DNA of 64,000 bases from Clavibacter sp. B3I6 (GCF_030816895.1 NZ_JAUSYL010000001.1:992001-1056000), one strand, 5' to 3'. Shown: positions 1 through 10,600, numbered from the stretch's first letter. Notes: generated from the letters alone by a model not told the origin. Numbers and translations: made by a program.

Positions 1-500
1 ACGCGGCCCTCGCCGTCCTCGTCGCGCACTTCGCCATCGCCCCGGCCGTCTACGGGCGCTGGGCCCGGGAGGACGTGCCGCACCTGCCGGTGGTGATCGG
101 CGACCGGCACGCGGCGGTCGGGCCGCTCGTCGAGCCGGGCCGCACGGCGTGCTGCTACTGCCTGGATCTCCATCGCGTCGACGCGGATCCCGCGTGGCCC
201 GCCATCGCGACGCAGCTGCTCGGCCGCGACAGCGGATCCGAGGCGGGACTCGCGCCCGCCGAGCTCGCGGGCCTCGCCGCCCGGCCCGCCCACGTCCTCG
301 TCAGCACGGGCGGCAACGCGCTCGCCTCGCACCAGGCGGTGCTCGACGTGCGCACGGGGCGCGTCACGCGCCGCGCGTCGCGCCCCCACCCGCGATGCGG
401 GTGTCGAGCTCTGCCAGGAACCGCGACGGCTCCCGCTGACCCGACCGCTGCGGTCCGCTCCGGCTCCAGGAGAGCCGCAGCCCGGATCGGGCGCGCGTGA
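1..500 (+). CDS. ThiF/MoeB-like protein, C-terminal part (cut by window start)
   Basis: The frame is already open at base 3 and stops at 500, so about 165 C-terminal residues are visible and the start lies outside the window. Two cysteine pairs are seen: CCYC followed by LDLHRVDADPAW (around 150-200) and RCGC (around 395-410). This spacing is typical of the zinc-binding tail of ThiF-type E1 proteins of the cyclodehydratase-like (TOMM) branch that are common beside uvrD2 in actinobacteria. No azoline-peptide gene cluster is visible here, so a role in peptide modification is not supported. The last 137 bases overlap the end of uvrD2 on the opposite strand. Family assignment is by recognition only; the substrate is unknown. 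Confidence 0.6.
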   Translation, partial: AALAVLVAHFAIAPAVYGRWAREDVPHLPVVIGDRHAAVGPLVEPGRTACCYCLDLHRVDADPAWPAIATQLLGRDSGSEAGLAPAELAGLAARPAHVLVSTGGNALASHQAVLDVRTGRVTRRASRPHPRCGCRALPGTATAPADPTAAVRSGSRRAAARIGRA

Positions 501-2283
501 TCCCCACGTAGAGGAGGCGCCGCTCCTCGTCCACGGCCTCGAGCGTCTGCGCGTAGCTGATCGGCACCAGCCCCTCGCTGAGCCCCATCAGGTACACGTG
601 CTCCCACTCGAGGCCCTTGGCGGAGTGCAGCGTCGCGAGCGTGACGGCGGAGACGGTCGGCTCGTGCTGCCCGGCCTGGCGCTCGAGCAGCTCGTCGGTG
701 AAGGCGCGGAACGTGCTGCCCGCGGGCATGCGCTCCGCGAGGCCCATGATCGCGTCGAGGGATTCCCAGCGGTCGCGCACGGCGCCCGGCTGCTCGGGCG
801 GCTGCTGGCTCCAGCCGAGGCCGCGGAGCACGTCGCTCACCGACTTGAAGAGGGGCTCGCCGGAGATCGAGACGGAGGCGCCGCGGAGCGCGAGGAGCGC
901 CTGCTTGATCTCCGGCCGGTCGAAGAAGCGCTGGGATCCGCGCACCTGGTAGCTCACGCCCGCGTCACCGAGCGCCTGCTCGAGCACGGCCGACTGGCCG
1001 TTCATCCGGTACAGCACCGCGATGTCCTCGGGCGCGATGCCGGAGGCGATCTGCTGCGCGACGGCCCCCGCGATCGCCCGCGCCTCCGCGCCGTCGGACG
1101 GGAACGCGCTCACCTGGGGCGCGCGGAAGCCCTCGCCGCGACCGGGCACGGCGGCGGATCCGCGCCCCGAGCGGACGGCGCCCGTGCCGTCGCCGTCGGG
1201 GTCCGCGTCCGCCGAGACGAGCGTGAGGGCCCCCGGGCGGCCGCGCATCAGCCGGTTCGCGGCCTCCGTGATGCCGGACGTCGACCGGTAGTTCCGCTCC
1301 AGCCGCACCACGGTCGCCTCGGGGAAGCGCGACGCGAAGTCGAGGAGGTAGGCGCTCTTCGCGCCCGCGAACGAGTAGATGGTCTGGCTGGCGTCGCCGA
1401 CCACGCAGAGGTCGCGGCGGTCGCCCATCCAGAGGTCGAGGATCGTCTGCTGCAGCGGCGAGACGTCCTGGTACTCGTCGACCACGAAGAAGCGGTACTG
1501 CTCGCGCACCTGCTGCGCGACCCACGGCTCCGCCTCGATCATGCCGGCCGTCGCGAGCAGCACGTCCTCGAAGTCGAGCTGGCGGCGCTGGTCCTTGATG
1601 TCCTCGTAGGCCTGGAGGAGCGCGACGGCCTGGTCGGGGTCGAGCTTCGGCGGCAGCGTGCGGGTGGTGCGCGCGGCGAGCCCGTACTGCTCGATCGAGA
1701 TCATCGAGACCTTGCGCCACTCGACCTCGGCGGCCATGTCGCGGAGGGCCGCCGTGTCGAGGCGGAGGCGGAGGGACTCGGCGGCGTGGCCGAGCATCCG
1801 CCCCTTGCTCTCGATGAGTCGGGGCATGGTGCCGCCGACCACCTGCGGCCAGAAGAAGTTGAGCTGCTTGAGGGCGGCGGCGTGGAACGTGCGGGCGGCG
1901 ACGGGTCCCGCGCCGAGCTCCCGCAGGCGTCCGCGCAGCTCCGCCGCGGCGCGCGAGGTGAAGGTCAGCGCCATCACCCGATTGGGCGGGTAGACGCCCG
2001 CCTGTATCCCGTACGCGATCCGGTGCGTGATGGCGCGCGTCTTGCCCGTGCCGGCGCCCGCGAGGACGACGACGGGCCCGAGGAGCGCCTGCGCGGCGAG
2101 CCGCTGCTGGTCGTCGAGCGCCTCGAGGAGGGTCTCGGCGGTAGGCCCCTCCTCCGTGGCCTCGACGGGGACGAGGGGCGCGAGGCCCGCGGTCCCCGGC
2201 ACGGAGCCGGCGGCGGATCCGCCCGGTGCGCGCGATCCGTAGGGGTCGGGCCCGGGCGTCCCGGGGACGAGCTGGTCGGTCAC
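364..2283 (-). CDS. uvrD2: UvrD2-like superfamily 1 DNA helicase
   Basis: A 3'-5' DNA helicase of superfamily 1, expected to unwind DNA in repair. From the GTG at 2283 it is 639 residues long. Visible motifs in order: Walker A AGAGTGKT (about residue 75), Walker B VVDEYQDVSPLQQ, QTIYSFAGAKS, LERNYRS, TLHSAKGLEWEHV and LLYVGITRARSGL near the end. Mycobacterial UvrD2 is longer, with a tetracysteine segment and an HRDC domain after the motor; here the chain stops shortly after motif VI and I see neither. It starts 10 bases after the nudC stop, so the two are probably cotranscribed. Its 3' end overlaps the ThiF-like gene tail-to-tail. Confidence 0.88.
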   Translation of the reverse strand: MTDQLVPGTPGPDPYGSRAPGGSAAGSVPGTAGLAPLVPVEATEEGPTAETLLEALDDQQRLAAQALLGPVVVLAGAGTGKTRAITHRIAYGIQAGVYPPNRVMALTFTSRAAAELRGRLRELGAGPVAARTFHAAALKQLNFFWPQVVGGTMPRLIESKGRMLGHAAESLRLRLDTAALRDMAAEVEWRKVSMISIEQYGLAARTTRTLPPKLDPDQAVALLQAYEDIKDQRRQLDFEDVLLATAGMIEAEPWVAQQVREQYRFFVVDEYQDVSPLQQTILDLWMGDRRDLCVVGDASQTIYSFAGAKSAYLLDFASRFPEATVVRLERNYRSTSGITEAANRLMRGRPGALTLVSADADPDGDGTGAVRSGRGSAAVPGRGEGFRAPQVSAFPSDGAEARAIAGAVAQQIASGIAPEDIAVLYRMNGQSAVLEQALGDAGVSYQVRGSQRFFDRPEIKQALLALRGASVSISGEPLFKSVSDVLRGLGWSQQPPEQPGAVRDRWESLDAIMGLAERMPAGSTFRAFTDELLERQAGQHEPTVSAVTLATLHSAKGLEWEHVYLMGLSEGLVPISYAQTLEAVDEERRLLYVGITRARSGLRLSWSRSGPQRSGQREPSRFLAELDTRIAGGGATRGA

Positions 2284-2293
2284 GATCGCCGGG

Positions 2294-3247
2294 TCACCAC
2301 TCCCGCTCGCCGTCCTCGAGGGGACCGCCGTACCACTCCTCGATGATGGCGCGCGCGATGGACGACGGGCCGGGCAGCGCGATCTCGCCGAGCGACGCCC
2401 GCAGCTCCTCGCGGCTGAACCAGCGCAGGTCGATGATCTCGGTGCCGTCCGGCGTGGCGGGTCCGCTCGAGGCGGCGACGCGCGCGAGGAAGCCGACCAT
2501 CACGGAGGCCGGGAACGGCCACGGCTGGCTGCCGAGGTAGCGCGGGTCCTCGACGGTGACGCCGGACTCCTCGAGCACCTCGCGCTTCACGGCGGCCTCG
2601 AACGACTCCCCCGGCTCGACGAAGCCGGCGAGCAGCGAGTAGCGGTCGCCGCCCCACATGGCGTTGGCGCCGAGGAGCAGGCGGTCGTCCTGGTCGACGA
2701 CGCCCATGATGACGGCGGCGTCGGTGCGCGGGAAGACCTGCGAGCCGTCGGACGGCGCGCGGCGCACCCAGCCGCCCTGCTCGACGACGGTCGGCTCGCC
2801 CGTCTTCGGGGAGAAGGGGTGCGACGCGTGCCAGTTCGCGGTGGCGAGCGCGCTCGTGAAGAGCGCCGCGTCGCGGTCGTCGAGCTGGACGGCGGTGACC
2901 CGCAGCTCCAGCCAGCGCTCCTCCGCGGGCTCGAGCGCGAGCGCGGCGGCGTCGCTGAGGACCGCGGCGACGACGGGCGTGCCGACGGGCTCGCCCTCGT
3001 GCGCGACCGTGGTGCGGCCGAGGTAGATGCGGATGGCCGCCGACGTCACGCGGTCCACCGGGAGGAGGTCGAGCGCGGCGCGGCCGTCCGCCGCGGATCC
3101 CAGCGCGCGGTGGCCGTGCAGGGCGAGGACGCGCGTGGCGGGATCCGCCCAGAGCTCGTCGAACAGGGCCGGCGAGTCGCGGCGCAGGCCGTCGCGGTCG
3201 ACGCCCTCGCGGGACAGGGGCAGGCGGGAGAGGAAGCTGTCGAGCAC
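2294..3247 (-). CDS. nudC: NAD(+)/NADH diphosphatase (Nudix)
   Basis: Nudix hydrolase that cleaves NAD(H) to NMN(H) and AMP; the family also removes NAD caps from RNA. The Nudix box reads GFVEPGESFEAAVKREVLEE, followed by the NudC signature SQPWPFP. Length is 317 residues from the GTG at 3247, which puts LPLSR about 8 residues in, as in mycobacterial NudC. An in-frame ATG at 3388 would add about 47 unconserved residues and overlap the divergent start at 3387, so I prefer the GTG. The four zinc-binding cysteines of E. coli NudC between the NWH motif and the Nudix domain are absent; that segment carries no Cys. Likely cotranscribed with uvrD2. Confidence 0.85.
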   Translation of the reverse strand: MLDSFLSRLPLSREGVDRDGLRRDSPALFDELWADPATRVLALHGHRALGSAADGRAALDLLPVDRVTSAAIRIYLGRTTVAHEGEPVGTPVVAAVLSDAAALALEPAEERWLELRVTAVQLDDRDAALFTSALATANWHASHPFSPKTGEPTVVEQGGWVRRAPSDGSQVFPRTDAAVIMGVVDQDDRLLLGANAMWGGDRYSLLAGFVEPGESFEAAVKREVLEESGVTVEDPRYLGSQPWPFPASVMVGFLARVAASSGPATPDGTEIIDLRWFSREELRASLGEIALPGPSSIARAIIEEWYGGPLEDGEREW

Positions 3248-3373
3248 GGGTGACCAATCGACTTCGGGGGCGACGGGCCGAGGGGCGCCGACGGCGGGAG
3301 CTGCGGTCCGCCCACGGTGTCCGTGTGCGGCCGGAAGCGCGTGGCGCGGTGAGACGGAGGGCTCCCGGCGACC

Positions 3374-3379
3374 TAACCT
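3374..3379 (+). promoter_or_regulatory. -10 element of a probable leaderless promoter
   Basis: TAACCT lies 7 bases before the ATG at 3387 with no Shine-Dalgarno sequence between, so transcription probably starts at the start codon. It lies in the 139-base gap shared with the divergent nudC gene. Confidence 0.5.
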
Positions 3380-3386
3380 GTAGGGC

Positions 3387-4463
3387 ATGGCCAGATCCCA
3401 CCTCACTCTAGCCGCGTTGGCGACCTCGGCCGTCGCGGGGCTCGACGTGGTCCGCAGCTCCCCGTTCACGGCCGGCGGCGCGGGCGACTTCGACTCCGCG
3501 CTGGTCACCACGAAGGACCAGCGCGAGCTCCTCGTGCGCGTCCCGACCACGCAGGCGGCCGAGTCCGAGCAGTCCGCGGATCTCGTGGCGCTCCGGGCGC
3601 TGAGCACCGGGATCCGCTCGCGCCTGCCGTTCCGGGTGCCCGAGTTCCTGGGGCAGGCGCCCATCAAGCCCACGCGCGGCTTCGTCTACGGCCATGTGCC
3701 CGGCCGGGTCATCTCGCTCGACGAGATCCCCGCGGGCGACGGCCTCGCGCGCTCCATCGGCGCGGCCGTCTCGGCCGTGCACAGCCTGCCGACCGGGTTC
3801 GTCGCCGACGCCGGGCTCCCCGTGCTCTCGGCCGCCGAGATCCACAGCCAGACCGCCGCCCTCATCGACCGGGCCGCGGCCACCGCGCTCGTGCCGAGCC
3901 TCCTGCTCACCCGGTGGGAGGAGGCCCTCGACGACGCGTCGCTGTGGCAGTTCCAGCCGACGGTCGTCAACGGCGCCGTGCAGGCCTCCTCGTTCCTCGT
4001 CGAGGGCGACGACGTGACGGGGATGATCGGCTGGTCGGAGCTCCGCGTGGCCGACCCCGCCCACGACCTGCACTGGGTGCTGGGCGCGCGCGCCGAGCAC
4101 GTCGCGGAGAGCGTGTTCCGGGCGTACAACGCCGCGCACCACGTGACGGTCGACCGCCAGCTCAAGCAGCGCGCGCTGCTCTACGCCGAGCTCGAGATCG
4201 CCCGCTGGCTGCTGCACGGCACCGAGAGCCGCAACCAGGGCATCATCGACGACGCCGTGAACATGCTCAGCGCGCTCGTCGACACGGTGCGCGCCGACGA
4301 GGGGCACCGCATCGCCCACGAGACGCTGCCCGTGATGGACGTCGACCAGGTCGAGGAGATGCTCGACTCCCGACCTCAGCCCACCATCGGCCCCGACGGC
4401 CCGCGCGACCCCTCCGGCGTCCGCGCGCCCGACCACAGCGCCACGAGGTCCTCCTCGGAGTAG
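3387..4463 (+). CDS. APH-like kinase-fold protein, probably a pseudokinase
   Basis: 358 residues with the overall pattern of aminoglycoside/choline phosphotransferases: an N-lobe with FVYGHVPGR as hinge-like region, then a C-lobe. The usual catalytic HGDxxxxN and metal-binding DW/DFG motifs align with VNGAVQASSF (about residue 198) and MIGWSELRVADPAHDL (about 217), so the catalytic Asp, the Asn and the metal Asp all appear replaced. It may bind a nucleotide or small molecule without transferring phosphate. The C-terminal 29 residues are polar, low-complexity and encoded antisense to the end of adnB, a tail-to-tail overlap of 88 bases. It has its own leaderless promoter. Position beside nudC-uvrD2 and adnAB suggests, but does not show, a link to DNA metabolism. 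Confidence 0.7.
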   Translation: MARSHLTLAALATSAVAGLDVVRSSPFTAGGAGDFDSALVTTKDQRELLVRVPTTQAAESEQSADLVALRALSTGIRSRLPFRVPEFLGQAPIKPTRGFVYGHVPGRVISLDEIPAGDGLARSIGAAVSAVHSLPTGFVADAGLPVLSAAEIHSQTAALIDRAAATALVPSLLLTRWEEALDDASLWQFQPTVVNGAVQASSFLVEGDDVTGMIGWSELRVADPAHDLHWVLGARAEHVAESVFRAYNAAHHVTVDRQLKQRALLYAELEIARWLLHGTESRNQGIIDDAVNMLSALVDTVRADEGHRIAHETLPVMDVDQVEEMLDSRPQPTIGPDGPRDPSGVRAPDHSATRSSSE

Positions 4464-7400
4464 AGCCGCTCCGGCTTCAGCGACCGGTCCTCGGCCACGA
4501 AGTAGAACTCCGCGTCGATGAGATCCGGGTCGATGCCCCGCCACTTCGCGAAGGCGAGGCGGTAGAGCGCGAGCTGCAGCTGCTTGAGCTCGAGGTCGGC
4601 CGCGTCCTTCGGGGTGCGCCCCGTCTTCCAGTCGACGACGCGGTAGCGGCCGTCGATGAGGAACACGGCGTCGATCTTGCAGATGACCACCTGGCCGGCG
4701 AGCTCCATGTGGATCTCGACCTCGACCTCCTCCGGCTTCCGGCTCGCCCACTCGCTCGCCTCGAAGACGGCGCGGAGCCGGTCGAGGTCCTCCTGCTCCA
4801 CGGGCGGCTCGGTCGGGTCCTGGTCGAGCTCGATGCCGGACGCGTCGATGACGTCGCCCGTGCCCGCGGGGCCGTAGCGCGCCTCGACCCAGCCGTGGAA
4901 GAGCGTGCCGAGGCGGGTCTGCCGGTACGGGCGCTCCGGCATCGGGCGGCGGAGCCGGGCGGCGACGCCCGCGGGGTCGCTCACGAAGTCCTTGAAGCGG
5001 GATGCGGGGATGCGCGTGGGCAGGTCGACGAGCTCGGCGTCCCGTGCACGGGCGTCGCGCTCGGCGAGGAGGAGGTCGATGTCGCGCGTCCAGACGGTCT
5101 CGGCCCCCGGGTCGGCGACGGCCACGGCCTCGGCGGCCGCGCGCACCCGGGCCTCGCGGGGGCCGAGCGGCGGGAGCGGCCAGGCGACGCGGGCGCTCCC
5201 CGGCTCGAGCGGGTTCTCCTCGAGCTCGGGCGCCTCGGGCAGCGCGTCCGCGGCGATCAGCCCGACCTCCTGGATCTCGCGCAGGAACGTCCCGGGCCCC
5301 CGCGGCTTCTGCTGCGTGGACCAGAACGACCCGGTGAGGAGCAGGTCGGAGCGCGTGCGCGTGATGGCGACGTACGCGAGCCGCCGCTGCTCGGCGGCGT
5401 TGCGCTCCTCGAGCTCCTCGCCGAACGCCTCCATGGCCTCGGCGAACTCCTTCTGCGTCTCGGCCCCGCGCCAGGCGAGCGACGGCAGCTCCGCGGAGTC
5501 GCCGCGGAACTCGAACGGCAGGGCGCCAAAAGCGACCCAGCCCCGCTTCTCCCGCAGCGTGCCGGGCAGCTCGCCGTCGACCATGCGCGGGACCGCGACC
5601 ACGTCCCACTCGAGCCCCTTGGAGCCGTGGATGGTGAGGATCTGCACCGTGCCGGGCTCCGGCTCCTCGGTGCGCGGCGCGAGGTTGTCGCGCCGCTCCG
5701 CCTCGGCGAGCCAGGCGAGGAAGGGGCCGAGCGTGCCGGCGGAGTCGCCCTGGAGGTAGCCGGCCACCTGCTCGGTGAAGGCCTCCAAGCTCGCGCGGCC
5801 GAGCGGATCCGTCTCGTTCGCGGCGACCTCGATGTCGAGCAGCAGCTCCTGCTGCACGACCGTGACGAGGTCGACCAGGTCGAGCCCGACGCGGGACCGG
5901 AGCACCTGCAGCTGGCGGCCGCAGGCGCGGAGCCGGGAGAGCCCCTCGACGCTGAACGCCTCGAGCGCGCGGTGGCCCTCGGGGGCGCCGGCGACGAAGT
6001 CGAGCGCGTCGACGACGGAGCCGACCTCGTCCGGGACGACGGACGCGCGGAGGCCCTTCCGCACGTCCTCGGCCAGCTCCTTCTGCGCGTGGTCCCGGGA
6101 CATCAGCCACGAGGCGACGCGGGACAGCGCGTGCACGTCCCTGGTGCCGACGCGCCAGCGCGCGCCCGTGAGGAGGCGCACGAGCTCGCTGCCCGCGGTG
6201 GGGTCGTGCAGCACGCGGAGGACGCACACGAGGTCGACGACGGCCGGCTGGTCGAGGAGGCCGCCGAGGCCCAGCACGCGGAACGGCACGCCGCGGTCGG
6301 CGAGGGCCGTGGTGAACGGCTCGATGGTCTTGAGCGAGCGGCACAGCATCGCGGCCGAGCGGGGGCGGCCGTCGGATCCCGCCTGCCGGAGCCGGTCGGC
6401 GAACCACGCGGCCGTCGCCGCGGCCTCGTCGGCGATGGTCTCCTCGTAGGCCACGTCGAGGCGCCCGTCGCCCGCGTCAGGGCGGGGCTCCAGGCGCGCG
6501 AACCGGGATCCGGGACGCGGCCGTGAGCGGCTCGACGATGCGGTTCGCCGCGCCGAGCACGGAGCCGGGGTTCCGCCAGCTGGTGGAGAGCGCGTAGACG
6601 GGCACGTCCGCGCCGGACGCCCCCTCGGGTGCGAAGTCGGCGCCGAAGCGCGCGAGGTTGGCCGCGCTCGCGCCGCGCCAGCCGTAGATGGACTGGTGCG
6701 GATCCCCCACCGCCATGACGGGCGTGCCGCCGAAGAGCGTGGCGAGGAGCCGGGTCTGCACGACGGAGGTGTCCTGGTACTCGTCGAGCAGGACGACGCG
6801 GAAGCGCGCGCGGTGCTCGGCGACGACCTGCGGCACCCGCTCGCAGATCGCGAGCGCGAAGGCGACCTGGTCGCTGTACTCCACGAGCCCGCGCCGGGTC
6901 TTCTCCTCCTGGAACCGCACGGCGAGGTCGACGAGCGGCGGGAGCGCGCCCACCGCGGCGACGGCCTCGGCCGCGGGCGCCTTCCGGATGCGCGCGGATC
7001 CGAACGGCAGCTCCTCGAGGCGCGCGAACGCCCCGGCCAGGCGCACGACCTCGCCCGGGTCGGCGACGTTCTCGCTCATCGCCCGGCTGAGGGAGATGAC
7101 GGCCTGCGTGATGGGATCGACGCCGCGTCCGAGCTCGAGGAGCCGGGGGTCGGTGCTCTCGACGACGAGTCGGCGCGCGAGCTGCCACGCGGACGCCTCC
7201 GTGAGCACGACGGACTCCGACTCGCGGCCGATGAGCGTCGCGCTGTCGCGGAAGATGCCGTTCGCGAAGGCGTTGTAGGTCTGGACGGTGGGCGTGGCGA
7301 ACGCGTCGGCCGGCGCGGCCGCGAGCCCGGCCTGCTGCAGCTGCTCGATGCGCGCGCGGATCCGCACCCCCAGCTCCCCCGCGGCCTTGCGCGTGAAGGT

Positions 7401-7646
7401 GAGGCCGAGGATCTCCTCGACGCCCACGTGCCCGTTCGCGAGGAGCCACACCACGCGGCTCGCCATGGTCTCGGTCTTGCCGCTGCCGGCGCCCGCGACG
7501 ACGAGGCCCGGCTCGAGCGGCGACTCGATGACGCGCCGCTGCTGCTCGGTGGGGCTCGGCAGGCCGAGCGTCTCCGCGATGCGTCGGGCGCTGATGGGGC
7601 CGGCGGCCGCCGCGCCCGCGTCCCGGACCGCGTCCACGCCGCTCAC
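4376..7646 (-). CDS. adnB: AdnB-like helicase-nuclease subunit, with an apparent frameshift
   Basis: Lead motor/nuclease subunit of the actinobacterial AdnAB complex that resects double-strand breaks. Starts with GTG at 7646, overlapping the adnA stop by four bases (GTGA). Intact Walker A GAGSGKTE, LLDEYQDTS, HQSIYGWRGA, TIHGSKGLEWDVV and AYVAITRTRSDLL are followed by a C-terminal RecB-family nuclease: LGTLFHGWVE, VICKIDAVF, VVDWKTGRT, QLQLALYRLAF. The frame breaks near 6493: the upstream frame runs into a stop at 6477 while the conserved protein continues in the next frame (...VRA then LEPRPDAGD...). Removing one G from the CCAGG at 6491-6494 restores about 1,089 residues, normal for AdnB. 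Either a sequencing error or a recent inactivation. Confidence 0.85.
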
Positions 7647-10600
7647 GCCGACACCGCCCGCACGAGGTGGATCCGGTACCGCCGGGCCGATCCCGGGTCC
7701 CGCTCCCCCAGGTCCGGCGTGCCGTCGAAGGTCGCTCCCGCCATGCCCTGGGCGGCGTCCGCGATGCGGGTGCGGAAGCCGTCGAGCTCCTCGCGCGTGA
7801 GCGGCTCCTGCGGCAGCTCGCGGTACGGCCGGCCGCCGGTGCCGCCCGAGACGTAGAGCAGCTTGGCACCGCCCGACGGCGCGTCGACGGGCACCTGCTC
7901 GAGCGAGCCCTCGACGAAGGCCAGCTGGTAGGAGCCGAGCTGCGCGTGCGCGGGGATCTCGCCCCGCGTCGGGTAGCGCCGCCCGGTCTTGAGGTCGACG
8001 ATGACCACCTGGCCCTCCTTCGTCAGCTCGATGCGGTCGATCATGCCGCGGAGGCGCGCGACGCCCACCTCGAGCTCGAAGGAGCCCTCGGCCGCGAGCA
8101 TGCGCCCGCCGTCCGCCTGGAAGTCGCGGAGGTATCCGCTGACGCCTGCGATGAGCTCGCCAGCCTGCCGCCGCTCGCGCTCCCCCACCCAGGGCGACTC
8201 GAAGGGCAGCTCGCCCCAGCGCTCGTCGAGGCGGGCCTCGAGGGCGGGCGGGCGGAGGTCGGCGTCGGGGTCGAGGCTCGCCTCCTCCATCACCGCGTGC
8301 ACGATGGTGCCGATGCCCATGGCCGTGCTCGTGGATCCCCCGGACGCCTGGTCGATGAACCAGTTGAGCGGCGAGCGCTCGAAGGCCTCGAGCCGCGACG
8401 GCGACACGGGCACGCGCGCCTCGGGGTCGGAGAGGTCGACGACGGGTTCCGTGGTGGAGGGCTCGCGCAGGCCGTACCACTCCGCGGGATCGGCGCCCGT
8501 CACGCCCTCCGCGGCCAGCCGGGCCAGCGCGGACGCGGCGGCGAGGCCGCGCTCCCGGGTGGCGTCCGCCGGACGCCGGGCCGTGCGGTCGCCGGAGACG
8601 ACCCGGCCGTCGTCGAGCAGCACGGCGTCGCGGTGCACGACCGCGAGCTCGCGACGGAGCGCGCCGACGAGGCCCCGGAGCGACAGCGGGTGGTCGGGCC
8701 GGATCCGCAGGGCGGCGGGCGCGTCCTGCGCCACGCGGCCGGCCTCGGCGCCCGCCTCCGCCTCGGCGAGCCCGGGTGCGGGCGGCACGAGCCGGAGGAA
8801 CGGCGACGGCGCCTCCTCGTCGTTCGCGGTGGCGCTGAGGACGACGAGGCGCGACGCCCGCGACACGGCGAGCGCGAGCATCCTCAGCTCGTCGCCGAGG
8901 ACCTCGGCCCGCTCGTCGACGTCGGCGCGGTCGAGCCCGCGCGCGACGGCCGAGAGGCGCTGGGGGTGCAGGAGGGATCCGCGGAGACGCAGGTTCGGCC
9001 AGGACGCCCTCCTGCAGCGCGGCGACCGCCACGACCTCGTACCCGGCGCCGACGACGGCGGAGGGCGTGGCGACCAGCACGGTGTCGGCGAGCGGCTGCG
9101 GCGACAGCGTGTCCTCGGGGACCTCGGCGCCGAGCAGCTCCTCGACGAAGTCGGACGCGGGCCGCCCCGGGTTCCGCTCCACGAAGCGCCGGGCGGCCGT
9201 GAAGAGCGCGACGACCCCGTCGAGGTCGCGGTTGGCCTGGTCGGCGACGATGCCGGTCTGCAGCGCCTGCTCGAACCACTGCGGCGCGAGGCGCGAGCCC
9301 TCCCACAGGTGCCAGAGCAGCTCCTCGATGGTGCCGTCGGCGGCCGCGAGCTCGCGCCCGGCCTGCAGCGAGCGGGCGAGGCGCGCGAGGCGACGGGCGG
9401 GAGCGAGGTCGAGCGTGTCGAAGAGCCCGGGCGCGGCGAGCGCCTCCACGAGCAGCTCGTCGCTCGACCGGTGGCCGTCGCCCGCGAGCTCCTCCTGGCG
9501 GAGCGCGAGGCGGAGGCGGCGGAGCGCGACCCCGTCGAGGCCGCCGAGCGGGCCCGTGGCGAGCTCGGCCGCGATGTCGGGCGTGAGCGGCACGCGCCCG
9601 AGCACAACGTCGACGGCGCGGATGAGCGCGAGCGCGGCGAGGTCGTCGCGGAGGGCGCGCCCGGCGACGGCCGTCCGCGTGGGCACCTCGGCGGTCGCGA
9701 GGCTGCGCGCGACCTGCGGCACGAGGGATCCGGAGCGCACGAGCACGACCATCCGCGCCCACGGCACGCCGCCGAGCAGGTGCTCCTCGCGCAGCCGGCG
9801 CGCGAGGCGGGCGAGCTCGATCGCGCGCGTGGGCGCCTCGATGACCTGGATCGGGTCGCGGTCGTCGACCAGCCCGGGAGCGGATCCCGCCTGCCGCTGC
9901 CGCCCCGCGCCCGCCGCGCCGATGCGCGCCGTCACCGCGGACGTGAGCGCCCGGAGCGCGGGCGGCTGCCGGTGCACGCGGTCGAGGACGAGCGTGCGGA
10001 GGTCCGGCAGCCCGAGCACGGTGGACAGGCGGCCGAGCGCCGGGGCCTCCGCCCCGCGGAAGGTGGCGGCCGCGACGTCGGGGTCGCCGAACGCGACCAC
10101 GTCGGCGCCGCGCGCCGCGAGCGCCTGGAGGAGGGACAGCGTGGCGACGGTGGCCTCGTGCAGGTCGTCGGCGACGACCAGCCGGATCCCGGTGAGCGCC
10201 TCCCCGCGGGACACGAGCAGCACGGCCTCCGCGAGCAGCTCCGCGCTGTCGAGGTGGTCGCCGCGGAAGGAGTCGACCACGTCCTCGTACTCGCGCGCGA
10301 AGGCGGCCGCGGCGATCCACTCGGGGACGCCGTGCGCGCGCCCGAGCGCCGCGAGCGCATCCGGCCGCACGCGCTCCTCGGTGGCGCGCATGAGCAGCTC
10401 GCGGAGCTCCGTGCGGAAGGCGCGGAGCCGCCGGACCTCCACGCCGAGCGGGTCGGGCCACGCGGGTCCGATGCCGAGCTCCTCGTGCCCGGCGAGGAGG
10501 TCGGCGATGATCTGGTCCTGCTCGGCGCCCGTGAGCAGCCGCGGCGGCTCGGTGCCGGTCTCGGCGGCGCGGCGGGCGAGCACCTCGAACGCGACCGAGG

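Noticed and set aside
1..500. TOMM/thiopeptide biosynthetic cluster
   Set aside because: Only a ThiF-like C-terminus is visible; no precursor, dehydrogenase or YcaO gene nearby in the window.
3914..6526. 870-residue plus-strand frame
   Set aside because: Shadow of the pseudokinase and adnB.
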